Positions 6,348-11,831 of a DNA stretch of 20,881 bases are shown piece after piece. The number at the start of each line of letters is the position of its first letter. Position 1 is the stretch's first letter. This stretch comes from a virus. Under the pieces are notes generated by a model, which did no database searches, had not been told where the DNA came from, and was given only the letters and a program-made list of their open reading frames with translations. A program made the position numbers and the translations under genes. The stretch is from the IMG/VR virus record IMGVR_UViG_3300027730_000181, positions 1-20,881 of that record. One strand, given 5' to 3'.

Positions 6348-6754
6348 CAATACCAGCCTTTAAGCTTGTGATGAGCGAGTGCCTTGCAAGGCGTGTTATA
6401 CCGGTGTTTAACATATTTCAATCCTATCAGCACTTGCTTCATTCCATTCTTTTCTTTCATACCTAAGATTTGTGGTATTCCATAAGCTGATGAATGTGGG
6501 TTCTTTGCATTAGGTTGCCATCTGCTTTCCTTATGCCATAACTCATCAATACAATAAAATTCATTAAGATCATTTAATTGAATGAATGCATATTGTCTGT
6601 AATGGTTTGTATTGTAATTAGCAGCTACGGAATAAGTCTTTTCAAAGCAAAAGATTAAAATGAATACAGCGATCCCGACTAGCTTGCACCTCGCGAGCTG
6701 AGCCTTCGGGCTCGCGTTTTGGCTTTGGAAGCCAATGCGACTAGAGCATAACAT
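6347..6754 (-). CDS. Exported lytic transglycosylase-like peptidoglycan hydrolase
   Basis: About 135 residues. A hydrophobic stretch near residues 24-38 (CKLVGIAVFILIFCF) looks like a signal peptide or membrane anchor. The C-terminal half has ELWHKESRWQPNAKNPHSSAYGIPQ, with the likely catalytic Glu in HKES, and ends in RYNTPCKALAHHKLKGWY. This is the lysozyme-like domain found in actinobacterial aggregation-promoting factor-type transglycosylases. It sits far from the lysis cassette, just before HNH. It may act in DNA entry or help lysis. The start is uncertain: ATG 6754 has GGAG 12 bases upstream, and TTG 6763 has it only 3 bases away. The 5' part holds a GC-rich hairpin unlike the surrounding AT-rich sequence. 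Confidence 0.75.
   Translation of the reverse strand: MLCSSRIGFQSQNASPKAQLARCKLVGIAVFILIFCFEKTYSVAANYNTNHYRQYAFIQLNDLNEFYCIDELWHKESRWQPNAKNPHSSAYGIPQILGMKEKNGMKQVLIGLKYVKHRYNTPCKALAHHKLKGWY
6692..6720. other. GC-rich hairpin with trailing T-run on the plus strand
   Basis: CGCGAGC (6692-6698) pairs with GCTCGCG (6710-6716), followed by TTTT on the plus strand. An alternative inner fold pairs GAGCC with GGCTC around a TTCG tetraloop (6700-6713). It overlaps the first codons of the transglycosylase gene. It may be a weak plus-strand terminator against antisense transcription, or part of a packaging site near HNH and terminase. Neither role is shown. Confidence 0.4.
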
Positions 6755-6772
6755 GAGTGTCAAGTTCTCCGT

Positions 6773-6865
6773 TTATTTTGTGGTGTGTCGGTAGAAAGGT
6801 TCAATCATAAATAAATCCTCCTCAAGCCAAGTATCGCTAAAACCTGCATTGTTTTGCTCACTCAT
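6773..6865 (-). CDS. 30-residue hypothetical peptide
   Basis: ATG at 6865-6863 overlaps the stop of the upstream zinc-ribbon gene as ATGA, the coupling used all along this genome. It encodes MSEQNNAGFSDTWLEEDLF followed by a short tail, with no known motif. An internal ATG (codon 20) has a strong GAGGAG site 8-9 bases upstream, so an 11-residue peptide could also be made. Downstream lies the transglycosylase gene after about 18 bases. It may be a real small gene or only a leader that keeps ribosomes moving. Confidence 0.45.
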   Translation of the reverse strand: MSEQNNAGFSDTWLEEDLFMIEPFYRHTTK

Positions 6866-7101
6866 TTGCTTCGGATCAATGCACAAGTATGGCAAGGCAA
6901 TTCCCGAAACTGCCAATCACCACACTTGATGCATCGACTTACTTCATTATCTGGAACATCCTCAGCATCAACTATATTTTTGATGCCTACACAGCCACAG
7001 CTAGTGCATTGGTAGGCTTTGAAGCCATCCGGTGTGTCCAACTGATCCAGCCACAGGAACTCAACCTTGCGACTGCATCCATTGCACTTAAATAATGTCA
7101 T
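6862..7101 (-). CDS. Double zinc-ribbon small protein
   Basis: A 79-residue protein with nine cysteines. C6-x2-C9 with C32-x2-C35 (then C37) form one likely zinc ribbon, and C57-x2-C60 with C70-x2-C73 form a second. The middle is acidic (VDAEDVPDNE). Such proteins bind nucleic acid or partner proteins; no specific family is recognised. Its ATG (7101-7099) lies inside one arm of an 8-bp inverted repeat with 7123-7130. That could hide the start codon until the upstream gene is translated. The Shine-Dalgarno match is weak. It follows the 54-residue zinc protein. Confidence 0.7.
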   Translation of the reverse strand: MTLFKCNGCSRKVEFLWLDQLDTPDGFKAYQCTSCGCVGIKNIVDAEDVPDNEVSRCIKCGDWQFRELPCHTCALIRSK

Positions 7102-7130
7102 GTATAATGCCTACTGCCTACAATGACATT
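7094..7130 (-). promoter_or_regulatory. Inverted repeat sequestering a start codon, with a tandem 7-bp repeat in the loop
   Basis: AATGTCAT (7094-7101) and ATGACATT (7123-7130) are perfect 8-bp arms separated by 21 bases. The loop holds two tandem copies of TGCCTAC (7108-7114 and 7115-7121). On the mRNA the ATG of the double zinc-ribbon gene lies in the downstream arm, while the upstream arm is the end of the 54-residue gene. A ribosome finishing that gene would open the stem. It could instead be an operator. Confidence 0.5.
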
Positions 7131-7275
7131 GTGAGCAAACCATATACATACCATCTCGCATTAGCCTGTCATCATTACATGCTAAGCAAAACTCTGTTGA
7201 TGGCTCTAGCTTTACCCCTGCATCTGTAAATGTTGCAGTAAAGCCTGAGCCGTCAATGATTTGTAAATCACCCAT
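7111..7275 (-). CDS. 54-residue zinc-ribbon protein
   Basis: The ATG at 7275-7273 is preceded by a strong GGAGGTGA site and overlaps the stop of the 215-residue gene (TAATG). Cysteines C30-x2-C33 and C47-x2-C50 (then C52) make a likely zinc ribbon: FCLACND and VCSQCHC. The N-terminal half has short hydrophobic strands (LQIID, GFTATFT). Its size keeps it below many gene-calling cutoffs, yet start signal, coupling and cysteine pairing support it. Function is unknown; with the next gene it forms a pair of zinc proteins beside the TSAxGRA-family gene. Confidence 0.75.
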   Translation of the reverse strand: MGDLQIIDGSGFTATFTDAGVKLEPSTEFCLACNDDRLMRDGMYMVCSQCHCRQ

Positions 7276-7922
7276 TATTCACCTCCTTCAAAATACCAGT
7301 TCCCATTTGCAGTTAATTTGCCCCATCTCGCCTCGCATTGCTCAGCTTTTGGTGCGCTGCAAACATATCCATAATAAGGCTTACCGGTCTTTGCTGTTCC
7401 TTCTTTGAGGATCATTACGCCATGTAAGCATTCTTGTTGTTGTGGTTTATTCGGTATGGTTTCAATGGCATCTCCGACTGACCACGCTTTCGGTTCATCT
7501 CCTGACTTAGCATCATCTGCAAATGATTTGCGGAGTGCCAGTTCAATAAGCTGCGCATTACCACTCTTGCCATATACATTTTTAATCGGTTCATTTTCTA
7601 CCTTTCTCATGTCATCTTTGGTTGCTGTCTTGTCAGATCCCTTGAGTATAATTATTGCCCTCCCAAGTGCTGATGTAGCAGTATCCTCAACATAGAATTT
7701 TTTCATGTTTGGGATATAAGTTTCCCTTGATCCAAATGCGACATTGGAAACTGCCGGATAAAGGTCAGCACTATCTCGCCACAGCGTAGCCATGCACAAG
7801 ATATAACCCTCCTTCGGATCATGAGTAATAACTGTGATCTCAGATCGACCCGTTGGAAAGTTGCTAATAAACCACTTGTTAAGGCTTGCGACATCCTCAT
7901 AATCGTTCATGTTAAATGCCAT
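7275..7922 (-). CDS. Actinophage TSAxGRA-family protein, possible recombination or replication accessory
   Basis: A 215-residue protein. The N-terminal NDYEDVASLNKWF and the central VEDTATSALGRAIIIL match a pattern common in actinophages (DDYQDVA, then ETSAxGRA). A similar TSA(I/R)GRAL motif occurs in ERF-type single-strand annealing proteins, so a DNA-pairing or replication role is possible but unproved. The C-terminal part has cysteines (CLHG, YVCSAPKAEQCEARW) that may bind zinc, and ends in WYFEGGE. GGAG lies 6 bases before the ATG at 7922. The gene overlaps the DUF6378-like gene upstream and the zinc-ribbon gene downstream. Confidence 0.6.
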   Translation of the reverse strand: MAFNMNDYEDVASLNKWFISNFPTGRSEITVITHDPKEGYILCMATLWRDSADLYPAVSNVAFGSRETYIPNMKKFYVEDTATSALGRAIIILKGSDKTATKDDMRKVENEPIKNVYGKSGNAQLIELALRKSFADDAKSGDEPKAWSVGDAIETIPNKPQQQECLHGVMILKEGTAKTGKPYYGYVCSAPKAEQCEARWGKLTANGNWYFEGGE

Positions 7923-8208
7923 CAGCTACTCCGTAGTCCTTGTCGTAGTTGTCATACAGCTCTTGATAAATGGCTGCGTATCCAATGATGTCTTTAATAC
8001 TATCTTTGTGATTTGCAGTTTCTGCGAGCCGGCTGACTTTAACGAGCAATTGCATAAGGCTGACCTGCATTGGCGAAATGTAATTTCCATAATAAGCAGA
8101 CCACAGCTCTGAGATGCGTTCGTGATTGCTTTGACTGCTTCCGTAAATCGATCCTCGATCGGTGAGGATACGGGCGCATTCATCCAATAACTCAGTTCTG
8201 CTTGTCAT
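7912..8208 (-). CDS. DUF6378-like phage protein
   Basis: About 98 residues. The pattern RGSIYGSSQSNHERISELWSAYYGNYISPMQVSLMQLLVKVSRL and then KDSIKDIIGYAAIYQEL matches the small phage family DUF6378: R-x-x-YG, RI-x-x-LW, K-x-x-R and KDs-x-x-D-x-x-GYA. The family is all-helical with conserved acidic and basic residues, somewhat like MazG-type nucleotide pyrophosphohydrolases, though its activity is not known to me. I prefer the ATG at 8208 (MTSRTELL) because GAGG lies 9 bases upstream; an ATG at 8223 is possible. It overlaps the end of the upstream membrane protein gene and the start of the next gene. Confidence 0.65.
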   Translation of the reverse strand: MTSRTELLDECARILTDRGSIYGSSQSNHERISELWSAYYGNYISPMQVSLMQLLVKVSRLAETANHKDSIKDIIGYAAIYQELYDNYDKDYGVADGI

Positions 8209-8395
8209 AATCAAAGACCTCATCAGTTGTGCGCTGAGTGTTGATCATTCTCCGGTGCATATCCCAGCCTTGCTTGCGACCCTTCCAATAGCCAGACTGA
8301 AATGCGTTATCCCTAATCATCCAAATAATATATGCTGCTACACCTGTGCCTAGATAGATCCAAGCCAGCTGCATCATGTCATCTTTTATAGTCAT
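8192..8395 (-). CDS. Small single-pass membrane protein
   Basis: About 67 residues from the ATG at 8395-8393, which overlaps the HTH gene stop as ATGA; an upstream in-frame ATG at 8425 would lie inside the HTH gene. Residues ~10-27 (LAWIYLGTGVAAYIIWMI) form one membrane helix. The remainder is cytoplasmic-looking, rich in Arg/Lys/Gln (KGRKQGWDMHRRMINTQR) and ends acidic. Function is unknown. It sits among early-type genes, away from the lysis cassette, so a role at the host membrane other than lysis is possible. Confidence 0.65.
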   Translation of the reverse strand: MTIKDDMMQLAWIYLGTGVAAYIIWMIRDNAFQSGYWKGRKQGWDMHRRMINTQRTTDEVFDYDKQN

Positions 8396-8697
8396 GATTG
8401 CACCAACAATCTTGGAGCATTCCATTTAGGATTTCGCCCTTGCATACCAGCAATTGCGCCAATAATTTGTTGTGTCCTCATGCCCATATTTTGAGCAATT
8501 GCTTGTGGCGAATTGCCTTCTTTGTATAAGAATGCCACCTTTTGAAAATCTTGATCAGTCCAGTTATGAATGACACCCCTAGATATTTTTCTAGATCTTT
8601 TTGGTGCAATTGGCATATTTGGTTTATTCGCTGTGTCTTTTAACAACTTCTTGCGGAGTAAATACTCCAGCATTAAGTCCTCTAACTCTTGGTTCAT
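8392..8697 (-). CDS. Helix-turn-helix DNA-binding protein
   Basis: A 101-residue protein. An N-terminal acidic helix (LEDLMLEYLLRKKLL) is followed by a basic linker (KRSRK) and a helix-turn-helix: FQKVAFLYKEGNSPQAIAQNMGMRTQQIIGAIAGM, with W at the start of the domain (HNWTDQDF). This is the only visible DNA-binding regulator candidate. It is also the only candidate for a diverged small terminase, but it is distant from the large terminase, and small terminases usually carry the HTH at the N-terminus. GGGAG lies 4 bases before the ATG. It is the first gene after the repeat-bearing gap at 8698-8804. Confidence 0.65.
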   Translation of the reverse strand: MNQELEDLMLEYLLRKKLLKDTANKPNMPIAPKRSRKISRGVIHNWTDQDFQKVAFLYKEGNSPQAIAQNMGMRTQQIIGAIAGMQGRNPKWNAPRLLVQS

Positions 8698-8711
8698 GTT
8701 GCTCCCTTACA

Positions 8712-8732
8712 TATCCACAGCCTTTGTGGATA
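8712..8732. repeat. Inverted repeat of DnaA-box-like sequences
   Basis: TATCCACA (8712-8719) and TGTGGATA (8725-8732) are perfect inverted 8-mers with a 5-base spacer. With one flanking base they read ATATCCACA and, on the minus strand, GTATCCACA. Each is one base off the TTATCCACA DnaA box. The arms can also fold as an RNA hairpin, but no T-run follows. Confidence 0.55.
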
Positions 8733-8783
8733 CATAAAGTATGACCCAATGCAAGGACATTTGGGGGATTTGTAGCAGTTATT

Positions 8784-8803
8784 TGATAACGAAATGATAA
8801 CGA
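8784..8803. repeat. Direct repeat TGATAACGA x2, 11-bp period
   Basis: Copies at 8784-8792 and 8795-8803 are separated by two bases, so they face the same side of the helix. This spacing is typical of iterons or of tandem operator half-sites. Confidence 0.6.
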
Positions 8804-8804
8804 T

Positions 8805-9557
8805 TTAGGAGTAAGTGCGCCTGTTATAGGTAAATGATCCGTCTTGATTGACTGGGATCAGCTCTACTTGATGACCTTTTTTGCCAAATTGCATAACCAC
8901 AAATCCCATATTCCAGTCGGCTGAATTGTATTTAAGATACCCTGCTTGCCTCATATCCATAAGGTGTCCAGCCTCAATGCCCCAAATCGTTGAATAACGC
9001 CCATTTAAGCCAGTTGTATGTCGGACTGCACCCTGCCTATGGGAATGCCCACAAACGACGCTTCCAGACCACTTTTTACTAAGATTTAGAGCAGTTATAC
9101 CGGCATGCTTAGACATGTTGCCTTCATCCCCATGTGCCAGATAAAAGCCACGCTCAAACTCATAGGCTTTGCGATGATAGTGAATACCCAATCTACTGAA
9201 ATCCATGAATTTGTCATAAGCCAATTCTGGCAATCCGATCAATGATGGCGCACCTTTAAGCAATGTGGTGTAAAGCCGGTCTGTGTGATTGCTTCGGATT
9301 ATGTCTGTCGTGCCTAAGTCGTAAAGTATCTCTTGAGCTAGTGATCTTTCCTCATCGAGCGTTTCTGCAAACTCTAACTTAGTTCCTTTTGCCCAACGAC
9401 TCTGAGATCCCATATCCATCTCATCACCACAATTTAAGACAAAATCAAACTTCTCTCGCTTTGTCATTGCAATCAAATTCTTAACAGCTGCAACATGATG
9501 CAACGGAATTTGTAAATCAGGAACTACTAAATACCTGCGATTAGGTTTAGTCGTCAT
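8805..9557 (-). CDS. Calcineurin-like metallophosphoesterase
   Basis: A 250-residue enzyme with the metal-binding motifs in order: VPDLQIPLH (D14; the usual DxH His is Gln here), NCGDEMD (D45), RSNHTDRL (N90, H91; variant of GNHE/D), LAHGDEGN (H142) and CGHSHRQG (H171, H173). It spans the whole domain. The family hydrolyses phosphate esters using two metal ions; candidate substrates in phages include nucleotides or nucleic-acid ends, and none can be chosen from sequence. Many actinophages carry a similar gene. The ATG overlaps the upstream 84-residue gene by 11 bases. The repeat-rich gap follows its stop. Confidence 0.85.
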   Translation of the reverse strand: MTTKPNRRYLVVPDLQIPLHHVAAVKNLIAMTKREKFDFVLNCGDEMDMGSQSRWAKGTKLEFAETLDEERSLAQEILYDLGTTDIIRSNHTDRLYTTLLKGAPSLIGLPELAYDKFMDFSRLGIHYHRKAYEFERGFYLAHGDEGNMSKHAGITALNLSKKWSGSVVCGHSHRQGAVRHTTGLNGRYSTIWGIEAGHLMDMRQAGYLKYNSADWNMGFVVMQFGKKGHQVELIPVNQDGSFTYNRRTYS

Positions 9558-9801
9558 CCTGATCCGGATCGATGCGTGGAATTATCGCATCAGGTTTATC
9601 GTTGGAGATCCAGTCGGGCAAGGCGTTTGGCTCTTGCATAATCCAAAACGCCATTTCTTTACTAAACCCTGCACGCTTTGCAGCCATAAATGCTTCATGC
9701 AATGTTATAAAGTGGGTATCTAGTTTCGTCAATTCACGAGTTTGGCGAACTACTCGACGATTGATCTTTTTGTGTTTAATAGGTTTTCGTGTGTTCGCCA
9801 T
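9547..9801 (-). CDS. Conserved-type small actinophage protein, function unknown
   Basis: An 84-residue protein with a very basic start (RKPIKHKKINRRVVRQ), a helical middle (LHEAFMAAKRAGFSKEMAFWIM) and an acidic end (PRIDPDQDDD). The middle and the PDWI-x(n)-IP-x(n)-DDD pattern look like small proteins seen next to lysis genes in other actinophages, but I do not know a function. No Shine-Dalgarno site is evident before the ATG at 9801; it starts 7 bases after the stop of the membrane protein upstream, so it may rely on coupling. Confidence 0.6.
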   Translation of the reverse strand: MANTRKPIKHKKINRRVVRQTRELTKLDTHFITLHEAFMAAKRAGFSKEMAFWIMQEPNALPDWISNDKPDAIIPRIDPDQDDD

Positions 9802-9808
9802 AGGAAAA

Positions 9809-10003
9809 TTATTGCTTACTGATTAAGACAAACAGATCATCAACACGCTTTTCAAGTCTGGTAATTTGATCTTTGAGGCTGTTGCCAGAATTCGGACGCA
9901 ACTCATTAAGCCAGCCTTTAACTAGGAAACGAAACCCGATCAGCACGCCTGTTAGCACAGCGCACACGCCAGCCCCAAAGCCAGCCCATTCTGTTGGTGT
10001 CAT
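9809..10003 (-). CDS. Second membrane protein of the lysis cassette (holin-like or holin regulator)
   Basis: A 64-residue protein. Residues ~8-29 (FGAGVCAVLTGVLIGFRFLV) form one membrane helix. Residues ~43-62 (LKDQITRLEKRVDDLFVLI) form a short coiled coil with heptad-spaced Leu/Ile/Val. It starts with an ATGA overlap at the end of the holin-like gene. Single-helix proteins with a coiled coil beside a holin may be a second holin, an antiholin or an XhlA-like accessory protein. The order here (helix first, coil after) is opposite to XhlA. Confidence 0.65.
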   Translation of the reverse strand: MTPTEWAGFGAGVCAVLTGVLIGFRFLVKGWLNELRPNSGNSLKDQITRLEKRVDDLFVLISKQ

Positions 10004-10203
10004 TTAGCATTAACGCCATAGTCTGCTTCGCTCCCTGAATTTGGATCAATTGCTTTTGCTATTGGTGCAATCAATGCGCCAAGTAATACTGCAAACTCTG
10101 GTCTGATGTCAGCAACGATTGCAAGTGCAACAGTTATGCCTGATGCAGCCACAGCTCTTAAATATGACTTGATTGCTGCCTTGTGTTTATTTGATAGTTT
10201 CAT
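10000..10203 (-). CDS. Holin-like protein
   Basis: About 67 residues from the ATG at 10203, which has AGGAG 5 bases upstream; an upstream in-frame TTG is less likely. A basic start (KLSNKHKAAIKSYLR) leads into two adjoining hydrophobic segments, ~17-34 (VAASGITVALAIVADI) and ~38-52 (FAVLLGALIAPIAKAI), then a polar tail. This suits a small two-helix phage holin that permeabilises the membrane so that endolysin can reach the wall. It lies directly after the CHAP endolysin gene and before the second membrane protein. Confidence 0.75.
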   Translation of the reverse strand: MKLSNKHKAAIKSYLRAVAASGITVALAIVADIRPEFAVLLGALIAPIAKAIDPNSGSEADYGVNAK

Positions 10204-10210
10204 GCATCTC

Positions 10211-10669
10211 CTATGGTCGGGCAACTGCCATGATTAATGAATAGTTGCGTTTGCGTAAATAAACACCATCGCCATTTGATTGGCTTCCTGCTTTACCGGA
10301 TGAGGTATTGCCCTCAATTACCTGCAAGTATTTAAGTGCTGTGTTGTTCCATTTGACAATGCCAACATGATCCGGTTCAGCATCTTTGTCAAATTGGAAA
10401 AACACAATATCACCGGCTTTTGCCTGTCCTACCGGTATCAACTTGCCAAGCATGGCAAACCACTTAAGTGCATGATCGCAACTTGCAAATCCTTTACCGG
10501 ATTGAGCTGCTATTGATCCACCAAGTCCTGCTTTGTTATAACACCAAGATACAAACATGGCACACCAAGGCTGATTATTTAAGCCATACCATTTGCCATA
10601 TTTTGTGTCATTGACTGGCTGCTCTTGATAGCCAATCTCAGCTTTAGCAATCTGCAACAGGTTTGGCAT
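10211..10669 (-). CDS. Endolysin, CHAP-domain peptidoglycan hydrolase
   Basis: A 152-residue enzyme that is only a CHAP domain. The catalytic Cys is C36 in PWCAMFVSWCY, the His is H101 in PDHVGIVKW, and a likely third residue is E119/N121 in IEGNTSS. CHAP domains cut peptide bonds or amide links in peptidoglycan. No signal peptide and no separate wall-binding domain are present, so release should need the holin encoded next. Most endolysins of larger actinophages are multidomain; this one is minimal. AGGGA lies about 5 bases before the ATG at 10669. Confidence 0.88.
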   Translation of the reverse strand: MPNLLQIAKAEIGYQEQPVNDTKYGKWYGLNNQPWCAMFVSWCYNKAGLGGSIAAQSGKGFASCDHALKWFAMLGKLIPVGQAKAGDIVFFQFDKDAEPDHVGIVKWNNTALKYLQVIEGNTSSGKAGSQSNGDGVYLRKRNYSLIMAVARP

Positions 10670-10686
10670 TATTCCCTAAGATTGTG

Positions 10687-10863
10687 CTAAGCGGTGGGCT
10701 TGCCTAGAGTTAAACCCTGTGGAATTGGTTGGCTGTATTCCCATTTGGCAATATAAGCACCAACGCCATCACTATCATCTCGTAAATAAATTCCTAAATC
10801 TTGAAAATTATCTGTTGGATTTAGTACAGGATATGCTTCTATAATTTTTTCCCATAGTTCCAT
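10687..10863 (-). CDS. 58-residue XkdW-like tail-associated protein
   Basis: Starts with MELWEKIIEAYPVL at 10863-10861, just after the fibre stop, with AGGAG inside the end of the fibre gene as ribosome site. The core NFQDLGIYLRDDSDGVGAYIAKWEYSQPIPQ resembles small XkdW/YorD-type proteins found next to tail fibre genes, with a conserved D-D-x-D-G-x-G-x-YI-x-x-W pattern. Such proteins may assist fibre assembly or attachment; this is an inference from position and pattern. It is short enough to be missed by routine gene finding. The endolysin gene follows after 17 bases. Confidence 0.75.
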   Translation of the reverse strand: MELWEKIIEAYPVLNPTDNFQDLGIYLRDDSDGVGAYIAKWEYSQPIPQGLTLGKPTA

Positions 10864-10864
10864 A

Positions 10865-11830
10865 TTATGCTCCTAAGTATATTGCTTGAAATCTAGCACC
10901 TTGAGTGCCAGTTTCTGTAGTAAGTGTGCCACCAGAATTTTGATAAACTTGTACTTGAAAATAATCCGAAACGGCTGCGGCAAATGCTACTGAAAATGTT
11001 TGTGTTGGCACTTGACTGTTTGCAGCAAGAATATTGACTTGAGCCTCAACGCCATTTTTGAATAATCTTGCAACAAGCGCATTGCTAGTTCCACCTGTGT
11101 ATCTATTTGTAAAATTAAATTGGTAGTAGCCACCTTTACCTGCTGGGATTGTAATTCTTGTATTGTTAGTTACATCATCGTGGAAAGCATCTGTGTCAAA
11201 ATTTTCTGTGTCAAAAGTCAAAAAAGTGTCAGTATTATTACTGATGCTTTGACCTGTTGTTTGTTGTAGTGAAACCCCAGCAAAAGTTAAACCACCAGCA
11301 GGTGCAACCCATTCTGGAGCAGTTGCACCAGAGTTTACTGTAAGCACTTGCCCTGCTGTGCCGATACCTAATCTAACTAAAGTATCGGCTGCAGTTGCGT
11401 AAAGCGTATCTCCAGCAGTAGTAACTAAATCTGCAACTGGATCAACTTTCCATTCCAAGCCTGTTGCAGTTGCACTATTCGCTACAAGTGTGTGACCATT
11501 TGCGCCCACTGGCAATCTTGCATCAGCTGTGTCAAATGTGAATAAATCACCTTTTGTGGTTAATGGTGTCTGATCTGCTGTAGTTGCCCATTCCGGTGCT
11601 GTTGCTCCTGAATTAACTCGCAAAACTTGTCCAGCAGTTCCTAATCCTAATCGTGTATTAACATTTGCAGTTGCTGATCTATAAGCAATGTCGCCTGTTG
11701 TTGTTTCTGGATTTAGGTTTTTTGTTGTGGTATCAACAGCTGAACCAAGTGTGCGAATAGCAGCTGCGCCATCTTTGACCAGATCGGTGTCATTTGGTGT
11801 CGTCCACCCATAATTTGTAGTTGTTGCCAT
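10865..11830 (-). CDS. Tail fibre / receptor-binding protein with C1q-like tip
   Basis: A 321-residue protein. The N-terminal ~1-40 (NYGWTTPNDTDLVKDGAAAIRTLGSAVD) is a virion-anchoring start seen in many phage fibres. Residues ~46-174 hold three imperfect repeats of 34-36 residues (46-81, 94-127, 140-174), each beginning GD and ending near EW, two with the pattern GTAGQVLxVNSGATAPEW. The C-terminal ~180-321 is a β-rich C1q/TNF-like jelly roll (ITIPAGKGGYYQFNF, NALVARLFKNG, ARFQAIYLGA). It most likely forms a trimeric fibre that binds the host surface. It is single-copy in this window. The ATG lies one base after the upstream stop. Confidence 0.75.
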   Translation of the reverse strand: MATTTNYGWTTPNDTDLVKDGAAAIRTLGSAVDTTTKNLNPETTTGDIAYRSATANVNTRLGLGTAGQVLRVNSGATAPEWATTADQTPLTTKGDLFTFDTADARLPVGANGHTLVANSATATGLEWKVDPVADLVTTAGDTLYATAADTLVRLGIGTAGQVLTVNSGATAPEWVAPAGGLTFAGVSLQQTTGQSISNNTDTFLTFDTENFDTDAFHDDVTNNTRITIPAGKGGYYQFNFTNRYTGGTSNALVARLFKNGVEAQVNILAANSQVPTQTFSVAFAAAVSDYFQVQVYQNSGGTLTTETGTQGARFQAIYLGA

Positions 11831-11831
11831 G

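Larger units (their letters stand above)
8698..8804. other. Intergenic repeat cluster, candidate origin or operator
   Basis: This 107-base gap is the longest clear one in the unit. It holds two separate repeat sets: an inverted pair TATCCACA / TGTGGATA (8712-8719, 8725-8732) and a direct pair TGATAACGA (8784-8792, 8795-8803) at an 11-bp period. A small palindrome GTTAT-TTG-ATAAC (8778-8790) adjoins the direct pair. The first set resembles two head-to-head DnaA boxes with one mismatch each to TTATCCACA. The HTH gene ribosome site lies at its left end. An origin or a control region are both possible. Confidence 0.45.

Noticed and set aside
6758-6763. TTGACA near the transglycosylase start as a promoter
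   Set aside because: No -10 hexamer occurs at 16-18 bases; the nearest TATGCT is only 8 bases away.
7103-7108. TATAAT on the plus strand as a promoter
   Set aside because: No plus-strand gene follows and the -35 region is poor. The sequence is better explained as part of the loop between the 7094-7130 inverted repeat arms.
8712-8732. Intrinsic terminator behind the metallophosphoesterase gene
   Set aside because: The 8-bp stem is AT-rich at its base and no T-run follows on either strand, so a protein-binding site is more likely.
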